Of a DNA stretch of 64,000 nucleotides, positions 23,768 to 33,139 are shown piece by piece. The notes under the pieces are model-generated. The model searched no databases. It had not been told where the DNA came from and worked only from the letters and a program-made list of their open reading frames with translations. Within the stretch, counting starts at the first letter, position 1. Each line of letters starts with the position of its first letter. Source of the DNA: SIG622 sp045652245 (GTDB lineage Bacteria; Bacillota; Clostridia; Oscillospirales; CAG-382); the NCBI GenBank assembly GCA_045652245.1, contig JAZRTY010000006.1, forward strand, positions 1 through 64,000, in the 5' to 3' direction. The position numbers and the translations under genes were made by a program.

Positions 23768-26224
23768 ATGAAAATTGTTTTTTCAACCAAAAACGTAAAA
23801 AGATCATCATTTCTGAGCCTTTGTAAATACACCTATGACTACGGCTTCAACGGTTTTGAAATTTATGACGCAATAAATGAACGCAGGAAACACGGCGACA
23901 GCATTTTACGTTCTGACAGGCTTGCAGAATCAAGGCGTAAGCTTGTTAACCGCGATTTGACTGTTTCTGCTCTGACTTATCCCTTTGCAATCGAATCGCC
24001 CGAGGCAATTCCGTCTGATATTGAAAAATATGTTGATATGGCATCACGTGTAAATATTGAAAATGTAATCCTTTGCACATATGAAGCTGCCCCCTTTGAA
24101 GTACTTTCCGAAAAGCTCGGTGGTGCTGTTCGTCTTGCCGAAAAGAACGGTGTTCAGCTTCTTTTTGAAACCTGCGGGATTTATTCGGACACAAGCAAAA
24201 TAATTGAGCTTATAAATCATTTTTCCTCAATTTCTCTCGGTGTTTGCTGGAATGTGCGCCAGACATATTTTAATGCACACGAGGATGCAGAAAAGACCAT
24301 TAAAAACCTTGGTGCTTATATAAAATATGTTCGTCTCGGAGATAAAAAAGACGACAAAAATGTACTGATTGGTGAAGGTACACTTCCTGTTTCAGAGTTT
24401 ATTGTTGCTCTTGACTCACTTAACTTTGACGGTTTTATTTGCGCAGATTGGAATGATGAAATAGAGGACGCAGATATTGTTCTTACTCATTTTTCAAATT
24501 ACATTTGTTCTCTTAACAGAGAAAAAAAGGAATTTGACGAATTGTATTATAACCGTCAGAAGACAGGAACTCATATCTGGAAAAAATATGATGTTATTGA
24601 TCTTACCTTCCCTCAGGTACTTGATACACTTGTAGAAAAATATCCTGACCAATATGCCTTCAAATATACAACACTTGACTACACAAGAACCTATGCTGAA
24701 TTCAGGCGTGATGTTGACGAGGCTGCTGCTGCTTTTATTTCACTTGGCGTAAAGGCCGGAGACCACATCGCTGTCTGGGCTACAAATATTCCTCAATGGT
24801 TTATTTCCTTCTGGGCTGCTACTAAAATCGGTGCTGTTCTTGTAACTGTTAATACTGCTTATAAAATTCACGAAATAGAATATCTCTTACGTCAGTCTGA
24901 CACTCATACTCTTATTATGATTGAGGACTACAAGGATACAAATTACCGTGAAATTATGCAGGAGCTTTGTCCGGAGCTTGCAAATATGAAATCAGGCGAG
25001 CCTCTCTACACTAAAAATCTTCCGTTCCTGCGTAATATTGTTACTATCGGTTTTGAAATGCCGGGATGTCTTACCTGGGAAAAGATGCTTGAGAGAGCAG
25101 CAAACGTTCCGATTGAGGTCGTTCGTCACAGAGCTTCTCTTGTAAAGCCTGATGATGTCTGCAATATGCAGTATACCTCGGGTACGACAGGTTTCCCGAA
25201 GGGAGTAATGCTGACTCACAGAAATGTTGTAAACAACGGAAAGACAATCGGCGACAGAATGGATTTATCAACTGCTGAGCGAATGATGATTCAGGTACCG
25301 ATGTTCCATTGTTTTGGTGTGGTACTTTCTATGACCTCAACTATGACACACGGTGGAACTCTTTATCCTCTTCCCTACTTCTCTCCGAAGTCCTCTCTTT
25401 CCTGTATTCACAATGAGCATATTACCTGCTTTAACGGTGTTCCGACAATGTTTATTGCAATGTTCAATCACGCAGATTTCAAGAACACCGATTTCTCTCA
25501 TATAAGAACAGGTATTATGGCAGGTGCTAACTGTCCTCCGGATCTTATGAGAAGAGCAGCTGCCGAGATGAATATGACAGAAATCATCAGTGTTTACGGT
25601 CAGACCGAGGCTTCTCCCGGTTGTACTATGGGTGAGGTTAACGAGGACCTTGACCACAGAGTAGAAACTGTAGGAAGCGCGTTCCCGGGGGTTGAATGTA
25701 AAATTATTGACCCTGAAACAGGAGAAGAACTCCCCGACGGCGAAAGTGGTGAATTTGTAGCACGTGGTTTTAACATAATGAAGGGTTACTACAAGATGCC
25801 ACAGGCGACAGCAAACACTATTGATGCTGACGGCTGGCTTCACAGCGGAGATATTTGCTGCAGAACGCCCGACGGCTACTACAAGGTAACAGGCCGTCTT
25901 AAGGATATGATTATCAGGGGTGGTGAAAACCTTTATCCCCGTGAAATCGAGGAATTCTATTTGACACATCCGAAGGTGCGTGATGTTCAGGTAGTTGGTG
26001 TTCCCGACAAGCGCTACGGAGAGGAATGCTGTGCATGGATTATTCTCCACAAGGGTGAAACGAGTGATGAGGCAGAAATGCGTGAATTTGGCAATGCTCA
26101 TATTGCACGTCACAAGGTACCGAGATACTTTATGTTTGTAAAGGAATTTCCGATGAATGCTGCCGGTAAAATTTTAAAATACAAAATGCGTGAAGAATCG
26201 GCAAAGGCTTTGGGAATTGAATAA
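23768..26224 (+). CDS. TIM-barrel/acyl-CoA synthetase fusion
   Basis: 818 residues from ATG 23768 (GAGG upstream). Residues ~1-255 are a xylose-isomerase-like (AP2Ec) barrel with QLLFETCGIY and GEGTLPVSEFI, but the usual metal ligands (WDxHH and HxKD) read WNVRQ and RLGD. Residues ~265-818 are a complete AMP-forming acyl-CoA synthetase: YTSGTTGFPKG, GQTEASPG, HSGDICCRTPDGYYKVTGRL, RGGENLYPREIEEF, and catalytic Lys in AAGKILKYKMRE. It should activate a carboxylic acid with CoA. It is 4 bases after the LeuA-like gene and so shares the leucine T-box. Acid substrate unknown; a short branched acid is my inference. Confidence 0.88.
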   Translation: MKIVFSTKNVKRSSFLSLCKYTYDYGFNGFEIYDAINERRKHGDSILRSDRLAESRRKLVNRDLTVSALTYPFAIESPEAIPSDIEKYVDMASRVNIENVILCTYEAAPFEVLSEKLGGAVRLAEKNGVQLLFETCGIYSDTSKIIELINHFSSISLGVCWNVRQTYFNAHEDAEKTIKNLGAYIKYVRLGDKKDDKNVLIGEGTLPVSEFIVALDSLNFDGFICADWNDEIEDADIVLTHFSNYICSLNREKKEFDELYYNRQKTGTHIWKKYDVIDLTFPQVLDTLVEKYPDQYAFKYTTLDYTRTYAEFRRDVDEAAAAFISLGVKAGDHIAVWATNIPQWFISFWAATKIGAVLVTVNTAYKIHEIEYLLRQSDTHTLIMIEDYKDTNYREIMQELCPELANMKSGEPLYTKNLPFLRNIVTIGFEMPGCLTWEKMLERAANVPIEVVRHRASLVKPDDVCNMQYTSGTTGFPKGVMLTHRNVVNNGKTIGDRMDLSTAERMMIQVPMFHCFGVVLSMTSTMTHGGTLYPLPYFSPKSSLSCIHNEHITCFNGVPTMFIAMFNHADFKNTDFSHIRTGIMAGANCPPDLMRRAAAEMNMTEIISVYGQTEASPGCTMGEVNEDLDHRVETVGSAFPGVECKIIDPETGEELPDGESGEFVARGFNIMKGYYKMPQATANTIDADGWLHSGDICCRTPDGYYKVTGRLKDMIIRGGENLYPREIEEFYLTHPKVRDVQVVGVPDKRYGEECCAWIILHKGETSDEAEMREFGNAHIARHKVPRYFMFVKEFPMNAAGKILKYKMREESAKALGIE

Positions 26225-26230
26225 AAATTT

Positions 26231-26258
26231 AAGGGAGGATTCAATCCTCCCTTTTTCA
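26231..26258. terminator. Terminator after the acyl-CoA synthetase fusion
   Basis: Perfect 10-bp stem AAGGGAGGAT / ATCCTCCCTT (26231-26240, 26244-26253) followed by T-rich sequence. It overlaps the end of the converging GH13 gene. Confidence 0.87.
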
Positions 26259-28055
26259 TTTATAAATTACTGCATAAATATTATCTGCCGAGACCTCTAA
26301 CATTTTTTCTCCGTCGTGTTCTCTTTTCTCACCGATTGATACAGCTACATATACCGTTTCATTTTGATTTTTACGGGCAAATTTTATAAAGTTTTTGTCA
26401 GTTTCGCAAAAAGTGATCTCACCTTGCTTTATAGCACTGTTTTCATTTTTCAAAAAGGCTAATTCCTTATAGAAGCTACGTAAAGCGGTGTTTTGATTCT
26501 GCCATTGAAAAAAACAACGGTTAAGTGGGTCTTCAAACCCTTGCATACCTATTTCATCACCGTAATAGATACAGGGGTTGCCGGGGAGGGTAAACTGAAG
26601 AAGTGCCGATACTTTTGTAAGAATCAATGCTCTGTCAAGCTCTTCAGCGCAAAGGGTAAATTTTGCTTTTTCGGTCTTGGTCATCCCTTCGCCTTTCCCG
26701 GAAAGAGCTGTAATAATTCTTGGGGTATCGTGACTTGAAAGCATGTTCATCAAACAATCAAGAACAGGCCGTGGATAATTTTCTGTAACAGTCATTATTC
26801 GGTCAGCAAAGTCATAACCTGTAATTTTCTCCGTTACAAAACCTGTAATTGCTTCTTTGAACGGATAATTCATTACTGAATCAAGTTCCGAATTTGAAAA
26901 ATACCTTCTGCGTTTACCATAGCTGATTTTATTAGATGCGTCTTCCCATACCTCACCTAAAAGCACGGCATCAGGCTTTACTTCTTTTAATTTTTTGTGA
27001 AACGCTACAATAAACTCATCAGGAAGTTCATCTGCGACATCTAGGCGAAAACCATCTGCACCAAGCTTCAACCAATGACAAATCACACTATCCTCTGAGT
27101 GTATTATAAAATCCATATAACTATGATTCAGCTCATTTACACACGGTAAGGTATCAATTCCCCACCACGAAGTGTACTTATTCGGATAATCCTCAAATTG
27201 GAACCATTCTCTGTAGGGAGAGTCGGGATTGCTGACGGCACCGTTACCGAAAATATGCTCTGAATCGAAATAAATACTGTTACTCCCTGTATGAGAAAAA
27301 ACACCGTCAAGGACAATTTTTATGCCAAGTTTGTGTGCCTTTTGACACAAAATTCTAAAGTCCTCCTCGGTGCCAAGCAGGGGGTCAATTTTTTTATAAT
27401 CTGCCGTATCATACCGGTGGTTTGAATACGCCATAAAAATCGGATTGAGATAAATAATACCCACTCCCATATCTTTTAAATATGGGAGTTTTTCAACAAT
27501 CCCCATTAAATTCCCACCAAAAAAATCATTGTTTGTTATTCTGCCATTTTCGTCAGGCAGATATACCGGCAATTCACTTGTATCCTCATGCAATAAATAA
27601 GGTGTAAGCTTGCCATCGGGGCAGGCTTCCCCTGATTTTGCAAATCTGTCGGGGAAAATCTGATACATTACTCTTCCTTTAAAATCTTCCGGCGTATCAT
27701 AATTTTTATCATAGCAGGTAAGCTGCCATAAATCGCCAAGAGCAATATTGGTATCATCCCCTTGCTTGAACAGGTCAAATGACTCATTTCTTGTTTTGAT
27801 TTTAAAATAGTAAAAATAAAGGTCGATCTCAAATAGCGAAAATTGTGTTCTGTACACCTCATAAGCTCCGTCTGTTTGCTCAAGTACCAAGGGTACTGTC
27901 ATTTTAAAGCCACTTTCGGAGCTTATGCAAAAAAATACTTCTTCAGTCTGACAGCTTACCGGGATTTTTATGCGCAATCTGCATAATTGGTTCTGCTTTA
28001 CGCAGCCAAACGGAGATTTATAATATTCATTTTTACTGTTATACAATATTCGCAT
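26256..28055 (-). CDS. GH13 alpha-glucan hydrolase, neopullulanase-like
   Basis: 599 residues, no signal peptide, so cytoplasmic. N-terminal ~120 residues are a beta-sandwich like CBM34; then the GH13 barrel with nucleophile Asp in DGFRLDVADE, acid Glu in LLGEVWED, and the third Asp in SSHDTPR. The first region is DGVFSHTG. The combination suggests a cyclomaltodextrinase/neopullulanase that cuts maltodextrins or debranches limit dextrins. Last gene of the glycogen operon, 50 bases after glgP. Start at ATG 28055 with AGGTGG 8 bases upstream. Confidence 0.9.
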   Translation of the reverse strand: MRILYNSKNEYYKSPFGCVKQNQLCRLRIKIPVSCQTEEVFFCISSESGFKMTVPLVLEQTDGAYEVYRTQFSLFEIDLYFYYFKIKTRNESFDLFKQGDDTNIALGDLWQLTCYDKNYDTPEDFKGRVMYQIFPDRFAKSGEACPDGKLTPYLLHEDTSELPVYLPDENGRITNNDFFGGNLMGIVEKLPYLKDMGVGIIYLNPIFMAYSNHRYDTADYKKIDPLLGTEEDFRILCQKAHKLGIKIVLDGVFSHTGSNSIYFDSEHIFGNGAVSNPDSPYREWFQFEDYPNKYTSWWGIDTLPCVNELNHSYMDFIIHSEDSVICHWLKLGADGFRLDVADELPDEFIVAFHKKLKEVKPDAVLLGEVWEDASNKISYGKRRRYFSNSELDSVMNYPFKEAITGFVTEKITGYDFADRIMTVTENYPRPVLDCLMNMLSSHDTPRIITALSGKGEGMTKTEKAKFTLCAEELDRALILTKVSALLQFTLPGNPCIYYGDEIGMQGFEDPLNRCFFQWQNQNTALRSFYKELAFLKNENSAIKQGEITFCETDKNFIKFARKNQNETVYVAVSIGEKREHDGEKMLEVSADNIYAVIYK

Positions 28056-28105
28056 TATTTTCACCACCTGACAAACATCCGGTGTTGTAAACTTATACCG
28101 GATAT

Positions 28106-30574
28106 TTAATACCCAACATTCCAGATATTATCTGCATATTCTTTTATAGCTCTGTCTGAAGAAAAAATCCCAGCCTTTGCTATATTCACCAAAGACATAC
28201 GGGCAAAATCAAGCTTTGACCGATATGCTTTTTCAGCACTCTCGTGAGCTCTTACATAATCAGCAAAATCAGCCAGAATCATATATTTATCAGCAGCTCC
28301 GAAATCATTTGTGACAAGCGAACGTCTGATGTCGTCGAATTTTACTCCGAGAACCCCTGATGTGAGCATATCAATAACTTTTTTAAGTTCAGGATTATTG
28401 TTTAAATAATCGGTAGGTCTGTACCCATTTTTCCATAGTTCATCTACCTCATCTGTACGCAGACCGAAAATGAACATATTTTCGTTTCCTACCTGCTCGC
28501 ATATTTCAACATTTGCACCGTCTAAGGTTCCTAAAGTGACAGCACCATTTATCATAAGCTTCATGTTACCTGTTCCGGAGGCTTCCTTTCCTGCAATAGA
28601 AATCTGTTCTGAAATGTCTGCAGCAGGAATTATAATTTCAGCAAGAGAAACTTTATAATCTTCAATAAATACGACCTTAATTTTATCACGGACCTCAGGG
28701 TCAGAGTTTATCATATCAGATACTGCAACAATCAAACGGATAATTTGCTTTGCCATTACATAGCCTGCTGATGCTTTTGCGGCAAATATGAAGGTTCTTG
28801 GAACATAATCACCTTTTGGATTATTCTTGATTTTATTGTAAAGGTACAGTATATGAAGCACATTCAGAAGCTGACGTTTATATTCGTGAAGACGCTTAAC
28901 CTGAACGTCAAAAATAGAGTCAGGGTCAACATTTATACCGTTTACCTTCGCAATATAATTTGCAAGACGAACTTTATTGTTATACTTGATTTCGCAAAGC
29001 TTATTCAATACTTTTTCGTCATCATAATATTTAAGAAGTTTTGAAAGCTCTGTGCTATCATGCTTAAACCCGCTACCGATAAGCTGTGTAAGGTAAGTGC
29101 TAAGCTCGGGGTTTGCCTGACAAAGCCATCTTCTGTATGCAATTCCGTTTGTTACATTTGTAAACTTTTCTTTTGAAATATTGTAGTAATCACGGAAAAT
29201 TCCTGTTTTTAAAATATTACTGTGAAGTTTTGAAACACCGTTCACCTTGTGACACGCAGCAAGACACAAATTTGCCATGCGGATTTCTCCGTGTGCAATC
29301 ACTGCCATATAATCAATTTTAGCAATATCCCCCGGATAAATCAAATGGAGCTGTGCTATAAGACGTCGATTGATTTCAAATACTATCTGATAAATTCTGG
29401 GCAGTTGTTCTTTAAAGAGGTTTTCGTTCCATCGTTCAAGTGCCTCACTCATAACGGTATGGTTTGTATAACTCAGGGTTTCGCTACTTATTCTCCAGGC
29501 ATCATCCCAGCTATAATCATACTCGTCCACAAGAATTCGCATAAGTTCAGGTACACATAGAGCCGGATGTGTGTCGTTGATGTGAATAGCTACTTTTTCA
29601 GAAAAGTTATCCAAGCTGTCATAATACTTTAAGTGACTTTTTACAATGCTTTGGAGCGATGCGGATACAAGCAAATACTGTTGCTTAAGTCTCAGAATTT
29701 TTCCTGCGATATGGTCGTCTGCAGGATACAAAACCTTTGAAATAACCTCTGCCATATTATTTTCTTCGAGGGATTTTGCATAATCACCACGGGAGAACGC
29801 CGCCATATCAAAGCGATTTGCAGACTTTGCACTCCAGAGTACGAGTTTATTGACCGCCCCTGTATCATAACCCGAAACATACATATCATAGGGTACCGCA
29901 ATTACAGAGTTGTAGTTGGTATGTGTAACCTTAAACTTGCCGTTATCATCCCTGCCATTAACCTCTCCGCCGAATTTTACTTCCACGACCTCGTCTTCCC
30001 TTGGACTCAGCCAGACGTCTCCAAAGCTCAGCCAATCGTCAGGAAATTCCATCTGCCAACCGTCGACTATCTTTTGCTTAAAAATACCAAATTCATAACG
30101 AATAGAAAAGCCCGTTCCACAAATCCCAACGCTCGTCATTGAGTCAAGATAACAAGAGGCAAGACGTCCAAGACCACCGTTTCCGAGACCTGCATCAGGT
30201 TCCATATCGTAGATGTCCTGAATATCAAATCCAAGTTCTTTTACGGCAACAGTAAAGGCTTCTTCAACTCCAAGGTTATATAGGTTGTTACGTAATGAAG
30301 TACCAACCAGAAATTCCATTGATAAATAATAAACCTGTTTGTTGCCGTTTTTACGGTATTTCTCGTGAAACCTCTTTCGTTTTGCGGCAAGCAGTCCCTG
30401 CACAACGGTACAAAGTGTTTTATACAGCTGCTGTGATGTTGCCTCTTTGATGTCGCAGCCAAAAAGTCTTTCACAAGTGCAAGACAGCATTTCAATCTCG
30501 GTCTGTTGAACGGTTGCCGATAAAACACGCGCTGTTATTTTTTCGGTTGCTTGTATAGATTTATTATTTACCAT
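28106..30574 (-). CDS. glgP: Glycogen/alpha-glucan phosphorylase
   Basis: 822 residues. Releases glucose-1-phosphate from glycogen chain ends. PLP-binding Lys is in EASGTGNMKLMINGA; DAGLGNGGLGRLA, HINDTHPAL and KRLHEYKRQLLN are all present. Length normal for the family. ATG with AGGAG 6 bases upstream, 9 bases after glgA, so synthesis and degradation genes share one transcript. Confidence 0.96.
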   Translation of the reverse strand: MVNNKSIQATEKITARVLSATVQQTEIEMLSCTCERLFGCDIKEATSQQLYKTLCTVVQGLLAAKRKRFHEKYRKNGNKQVYYLSMEFLVGTSLRNNLYNLGVEEAFTVAVKELGFDIQDIYDMEPDAGLGNGGLGRLASCYLDSMTSVGICGTGFSIRYEFGIFKQKIVDGWQMEFPDDWLSFGDVWLSPREDEVVEVKFGGEVNGRDDNGKFKVTHTNYNSVIAVPYDMYVSGYDTGAVNKLVLWSAKSANRFDMAAFSRGDYAKSLEENNMAEVISKVLYPADDHIAGKILRLKQQYLLVSASLQSIVKSHLKYYDSLDNFSEKVAIHINDTHPALCVPELMRILVDEYDYSWDDAWRISSETLSYTNHTVMSEALERWNENLFKEQLPRIYQIVFEINRRLIAQLHLIYPGDIAKIDYMAVIAHGEIRMANLCLAACHKVNGVSKLHSNILKTGIFRDYYNISKEKFTNVTNGIAYRRWLCQANPELSTYLTQLIGSGFKHDSTELSKLLKYYDDEKVLNKLCEIKYNNKVRLANYIAKVNGINVDPDSIFDVQVKRLHEYKRQLLNVLHILYLYNKIKNNPKGDYVPRTFIFAAKASAGYVMAKQIIRLIVAVSDMINSDPEVRDKIKVVFIEDYKVSLAEIIIPAADISEQISIAGKEASGTGNMKLMINGAVTLGTLDGANVEICEQVGNENMFIFGLRTDEVDELWKNGYRPTDYLNNNPELKKVIDMLTSGVLGVKFDDIRRSLVTNDFGAADKYMILADFADYVRAHESAEKAYRSKLDFARMSLVNIAKAGIFSSDRAIKEYADNIWNVGY

Positions 30575-30583
30575 TTTCTTCTC

Positions 30584-32011
30584 CTATCCTATTAATTCTT
30601 TGTATAAATTTGAATACTCACTTACTGACTTTTTCCAGCTGCTGTTGTATTTTATAAGGTTTTTTATGTGTTTTTCCCATTTTTCACGATTACCGTAAAA
30701 ATCAATGCACCGGTCAATGGCACCAAGCATATCGTGGGCATTGTAGCCCTTAAAGGTAAAGCCTTTACCTTGTAAAGTTTCGATATTAAGCGGTGGTACC
30801 GTATCAACAAGACCTCCGGTTTCACGGACAATCGGTACTGTTCCGTAGCGCATTGCTATAAGCTGTGAAAGACCGCACGGCTCGCTTTTGGACGGCATCA
30901 AAAACATATCCGCTGCAGCATACGTTTTGTTTGCAAGTTCAGGATTAAAAGTAATATTTGAAGACAATTTATCATTATGCACATAAGCATTAAATTTGAA
31001 CATATCCTCGTACCCGGGCTCCCCTGTTCCTATGACTACAAGTTGCAGATTTCTTTGCATAAGGTCATTCATAACACATTCCACAAGGTCAAGCCCCTTA
31101 TGCCCTACCAGTCTTGAAATCATAGCTATCATCGGCACCTCCGGACGAACCGGAAGACCGAGCATTTTCTGAAGCTCTGCTTTGTTTTTTGCTTTACCTG
31201 ACAGGTCGGAGGCACTGTAATTTTCAAAAATACAAGTATCCTTTGCAGGATTATACAAATCGGTATTTATTCCGTTGACAATTCCTGTAATTTTATATTC
31301 GTTCTCTTTTAAAATATCCTGCAATCCGTGTGCAAAATATGCATGTCTGATTTCATAGGAATATGTCCTTGAGACTGTAGTTATCTTATCCGCCATAACT
31401 ATTGCACCCTTCATAAGATTTATACAATTGTCATAGGTTAAAACATTTCTGAAGTCTTCGTCAATACCAATTACATCCTGCATAAATTCGTTTGGCATCT
31501 TACCCTGATATTCGATATTGTGAATGGTAAATACTGTACGGATATTATCATATATACCGTCATACAATGCTTTTTTCAGCACAGGAATAAGTGCCGTTTG
31601 CCAGTCATTACAGTGAATAATATCCGGGTAATACTCAAGCTGACGCATAGCTTCCAAAATACTCAAAGAGAAAAATGTAAATCTTTCGCCATCATCATAA
31701 TGTCCGTAAATACCGTCACGGTAAAAATAATGCTCATTATCGACAAAGTAACAGTTCAGTCTTTTATTCTGACTTACTACTTTAAAAATGCCCACATATT
31801 CCGTATGCCGGGCAATATCGACACTGAAGCTTTTTATAAACTCAAGTTCAATATCGGGGTTATCCTTAACAGATTTATAATATGGTATAAATACGCTTAC
31901 TTCAACATCTTTTTCTTTAGCCAAAGCGGCAGGAAATGCCTGAGCAACATCTCCAAGGCCGCCACTCTTTATATAGGGAGCAGCCTCACTTACAGCATAT
32001 AGTATTTTCAT
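30584..32011 (-). CDS. glgA: Glycogen synthase (ADP-glucose)
   Basis: 475 residues, GT5 family. ADP-glucose-binding Lys in YIKSGGLGDVAQAFP at the N-terminus; catalytic C-terminal region MPSKSEPCGLSQLIAMRYGTVPIVRETGGL. Elongates alpha-1,4-glucan using ADP-glucose from GlgC/GlgD. Starts with a 4-base ATGA overlap with glgD. Confidence 0.96.
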   Translation of the reverse strand: MKILYAVSEAAPYIKSGGLGDVAQAFPAALAKEKDVEVSVFIPYYKSVKDNPDIELEFIKSFSVDIARHTEYVGIFKVVSQNKRLNCYFVDNEHYFYRDGIYGHYDDGERFTFFSLSILEAMRQLEYYPDIIHCNDWQTALIPVLKKALYDGIYDNIRTVFTIHNIEYQGKMPNEFMQDVIGIDEDFRNVLTYDNCINLMKGAIVMADKITTVSRTYSYEIRHAYFAHGLQDILKENEYKITGIVNGINTDLYNPAKDTCIFENYSASDLSGKAKNKAELQKMLGLPVRPEVPMIAMISRLVGHKGLDLVECVMNDLMQRNLQLVVIGTGEPGYEDMFKFNAYVHNDKLSSNITFNPELANKTYAAADMFLMPSKSEPCGLSQLIAMRYGTVPIVRETGGLVDTVPPLNIETLQGKGFTFKGYNAHDMLGAIDRCIDFYGNREKWEKHIKNLIKYNSSWKKSVSEYSNLYKELIG

Positions 32012-33123
32012 ACAATTTCACCTTTCTTTATAATAACCGGACTTATCGCAGCCCCTAAAAGTCGGGTACCCTCGGTTATTGTTACATTCTTGTCTATAAT
32101 AGCATTTTCAACATAGGCGCCTTTTTTTATTTCGCTTCCCTGCATAACAACCGAACCGACAACCCTTGCCCCTTCCTCTACCGAAACATTCCGGAATAAA
32201 ACAGAATTTTCAAGTTCACCACAGATTTTACAGCCGTCGGCGATGATACATTCATTAACTACGGAATTCTCTCCGTAATAAGTCGGAATTTCATCCCGAA
32301 CCTTTGTATAAACAGGCGCTGCTACTTTGTATAGTCCTTTATGAACCTCTGTATCAATAAGTTTAATGTTATTTTTGAGGTAGGATGTAATATTGGTATT
32401 CCGGAGCACAACACCCTCAAATTCATACAAATTAACTAAAAACTTCTTTTCGTTAAAATATTTCTGTAAAAAATCTCTCTCAAAATGGTAATATCCTGAC
32501 GCAACACATTCTGTAACCACCTCTATTAGCTCTTCTCGTTTCATAATAAACATTCCGAGCCCTACAAGTGAGTCTTCTTTTGCTTCGCAGTTTATCTTAA
32601 TGGTTTTTGCACTTCTGTCATTGTTTGCTTCAAAAACTGTGGGATAAGTAACCCCTGATTCTTTTTCCGGCGATACAACAGCAGTAATATCCATTCCTGA
32701 TGCAATATGCTCTGCAAGCACCTCCCGGTAATCTATGTTACATATAGTTATTGTGTCAGAAAGTACAATATATTCACTGTTTTGTGAATTCAAAAAGTTA
32801 AGGGAATTGTAAAGCGCCTCAAGTTTACCCCGGTACACCTCTGATTTTCCCGAGGCAAACGGCGGAATAATAAACAAACCTCCGGTTTTACGATTTAAAT
32901 CCCAGGCTTCACTTGAGCCAAGGTGATCCATAAGAGATTCATAATTATATTTCGTAATAACTCCAACAGAAGCTATGCCTGAATTCACCATATTTGATAA
33001 AACATAATCAATTTGCCGGTATCTTCCCCCAAACGGCAATGAGGCTACAGTTCGTTTTGCTGTCAGTTCCCCCAAAGAGTTATCGTATATATTAGAAAAA
33101 ATGATACCTGATAAGTTATTCAC
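32008..33123 (-). CDS. glgD: GlgD, regulatory subunit of ADP-glucose pyrophosphorylase
   Basis: 371 residues, homologous to GlgC but lacking the catalytic GGxGxRL nucleotide loop: the N-terminus reads GIIFSNIYDNSLGELTAKR. RPYRQIDY-type substrate region (FGGRYRQIDYVLSNMVNSGI) and a C-terminal left-handed beta-helix (KICGELENSVLFRNVSVEEG) are kept. In Bacillus GlgD stimulates GlgC as a heterotetramer. I start at the GTG at 33123, which has GAGGAGAGG upstream, rather than at 33147 where the frame opens; this removes an overlap with glgC. Confidence 0.93.
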   Translation of the reverse strand: MNNLSGIIFSNIYDNSLGELTAKRTVASLPFGGRYRQIDYVLSNMVNSGIASVGVITKYNYESLMDHLGSSEAWDLNRKTGGLFIIPPFASGKSEVYRGKLEALYNSLNFLNSQNSEYIVLSDTITICNIDYREVLAEHIASGMDITAVVSPEKESGVTYPTVFEANNDRSAKTIKINCEAKEDSLVGLGMFIMKREELIEVVTECVASGYYHFERDFLQKYFNEKKFLVNLYEFEGVVLRNTNITSYLKNNIKLIDTEVHKGLYKVAAPVYTKVRDEIPTYYGENSVVNECIIADGCKICGELENSVLFRNVSVEEGARVVGSVVMQGSEIKKGAYVENAIIDKNVTITEGTRLLGAAISPVIIKKGEIV

Positions 33124-33139
33124 AATTACGCCTCTCCTC

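Noticed and set aside
25337..26113. 258-codon minus-strand frame opposite the acyl-CoA synthetase
   Set aside because: Antisense to a clearly real gene; composition is that of a shadow frame and there is no ribosome site.
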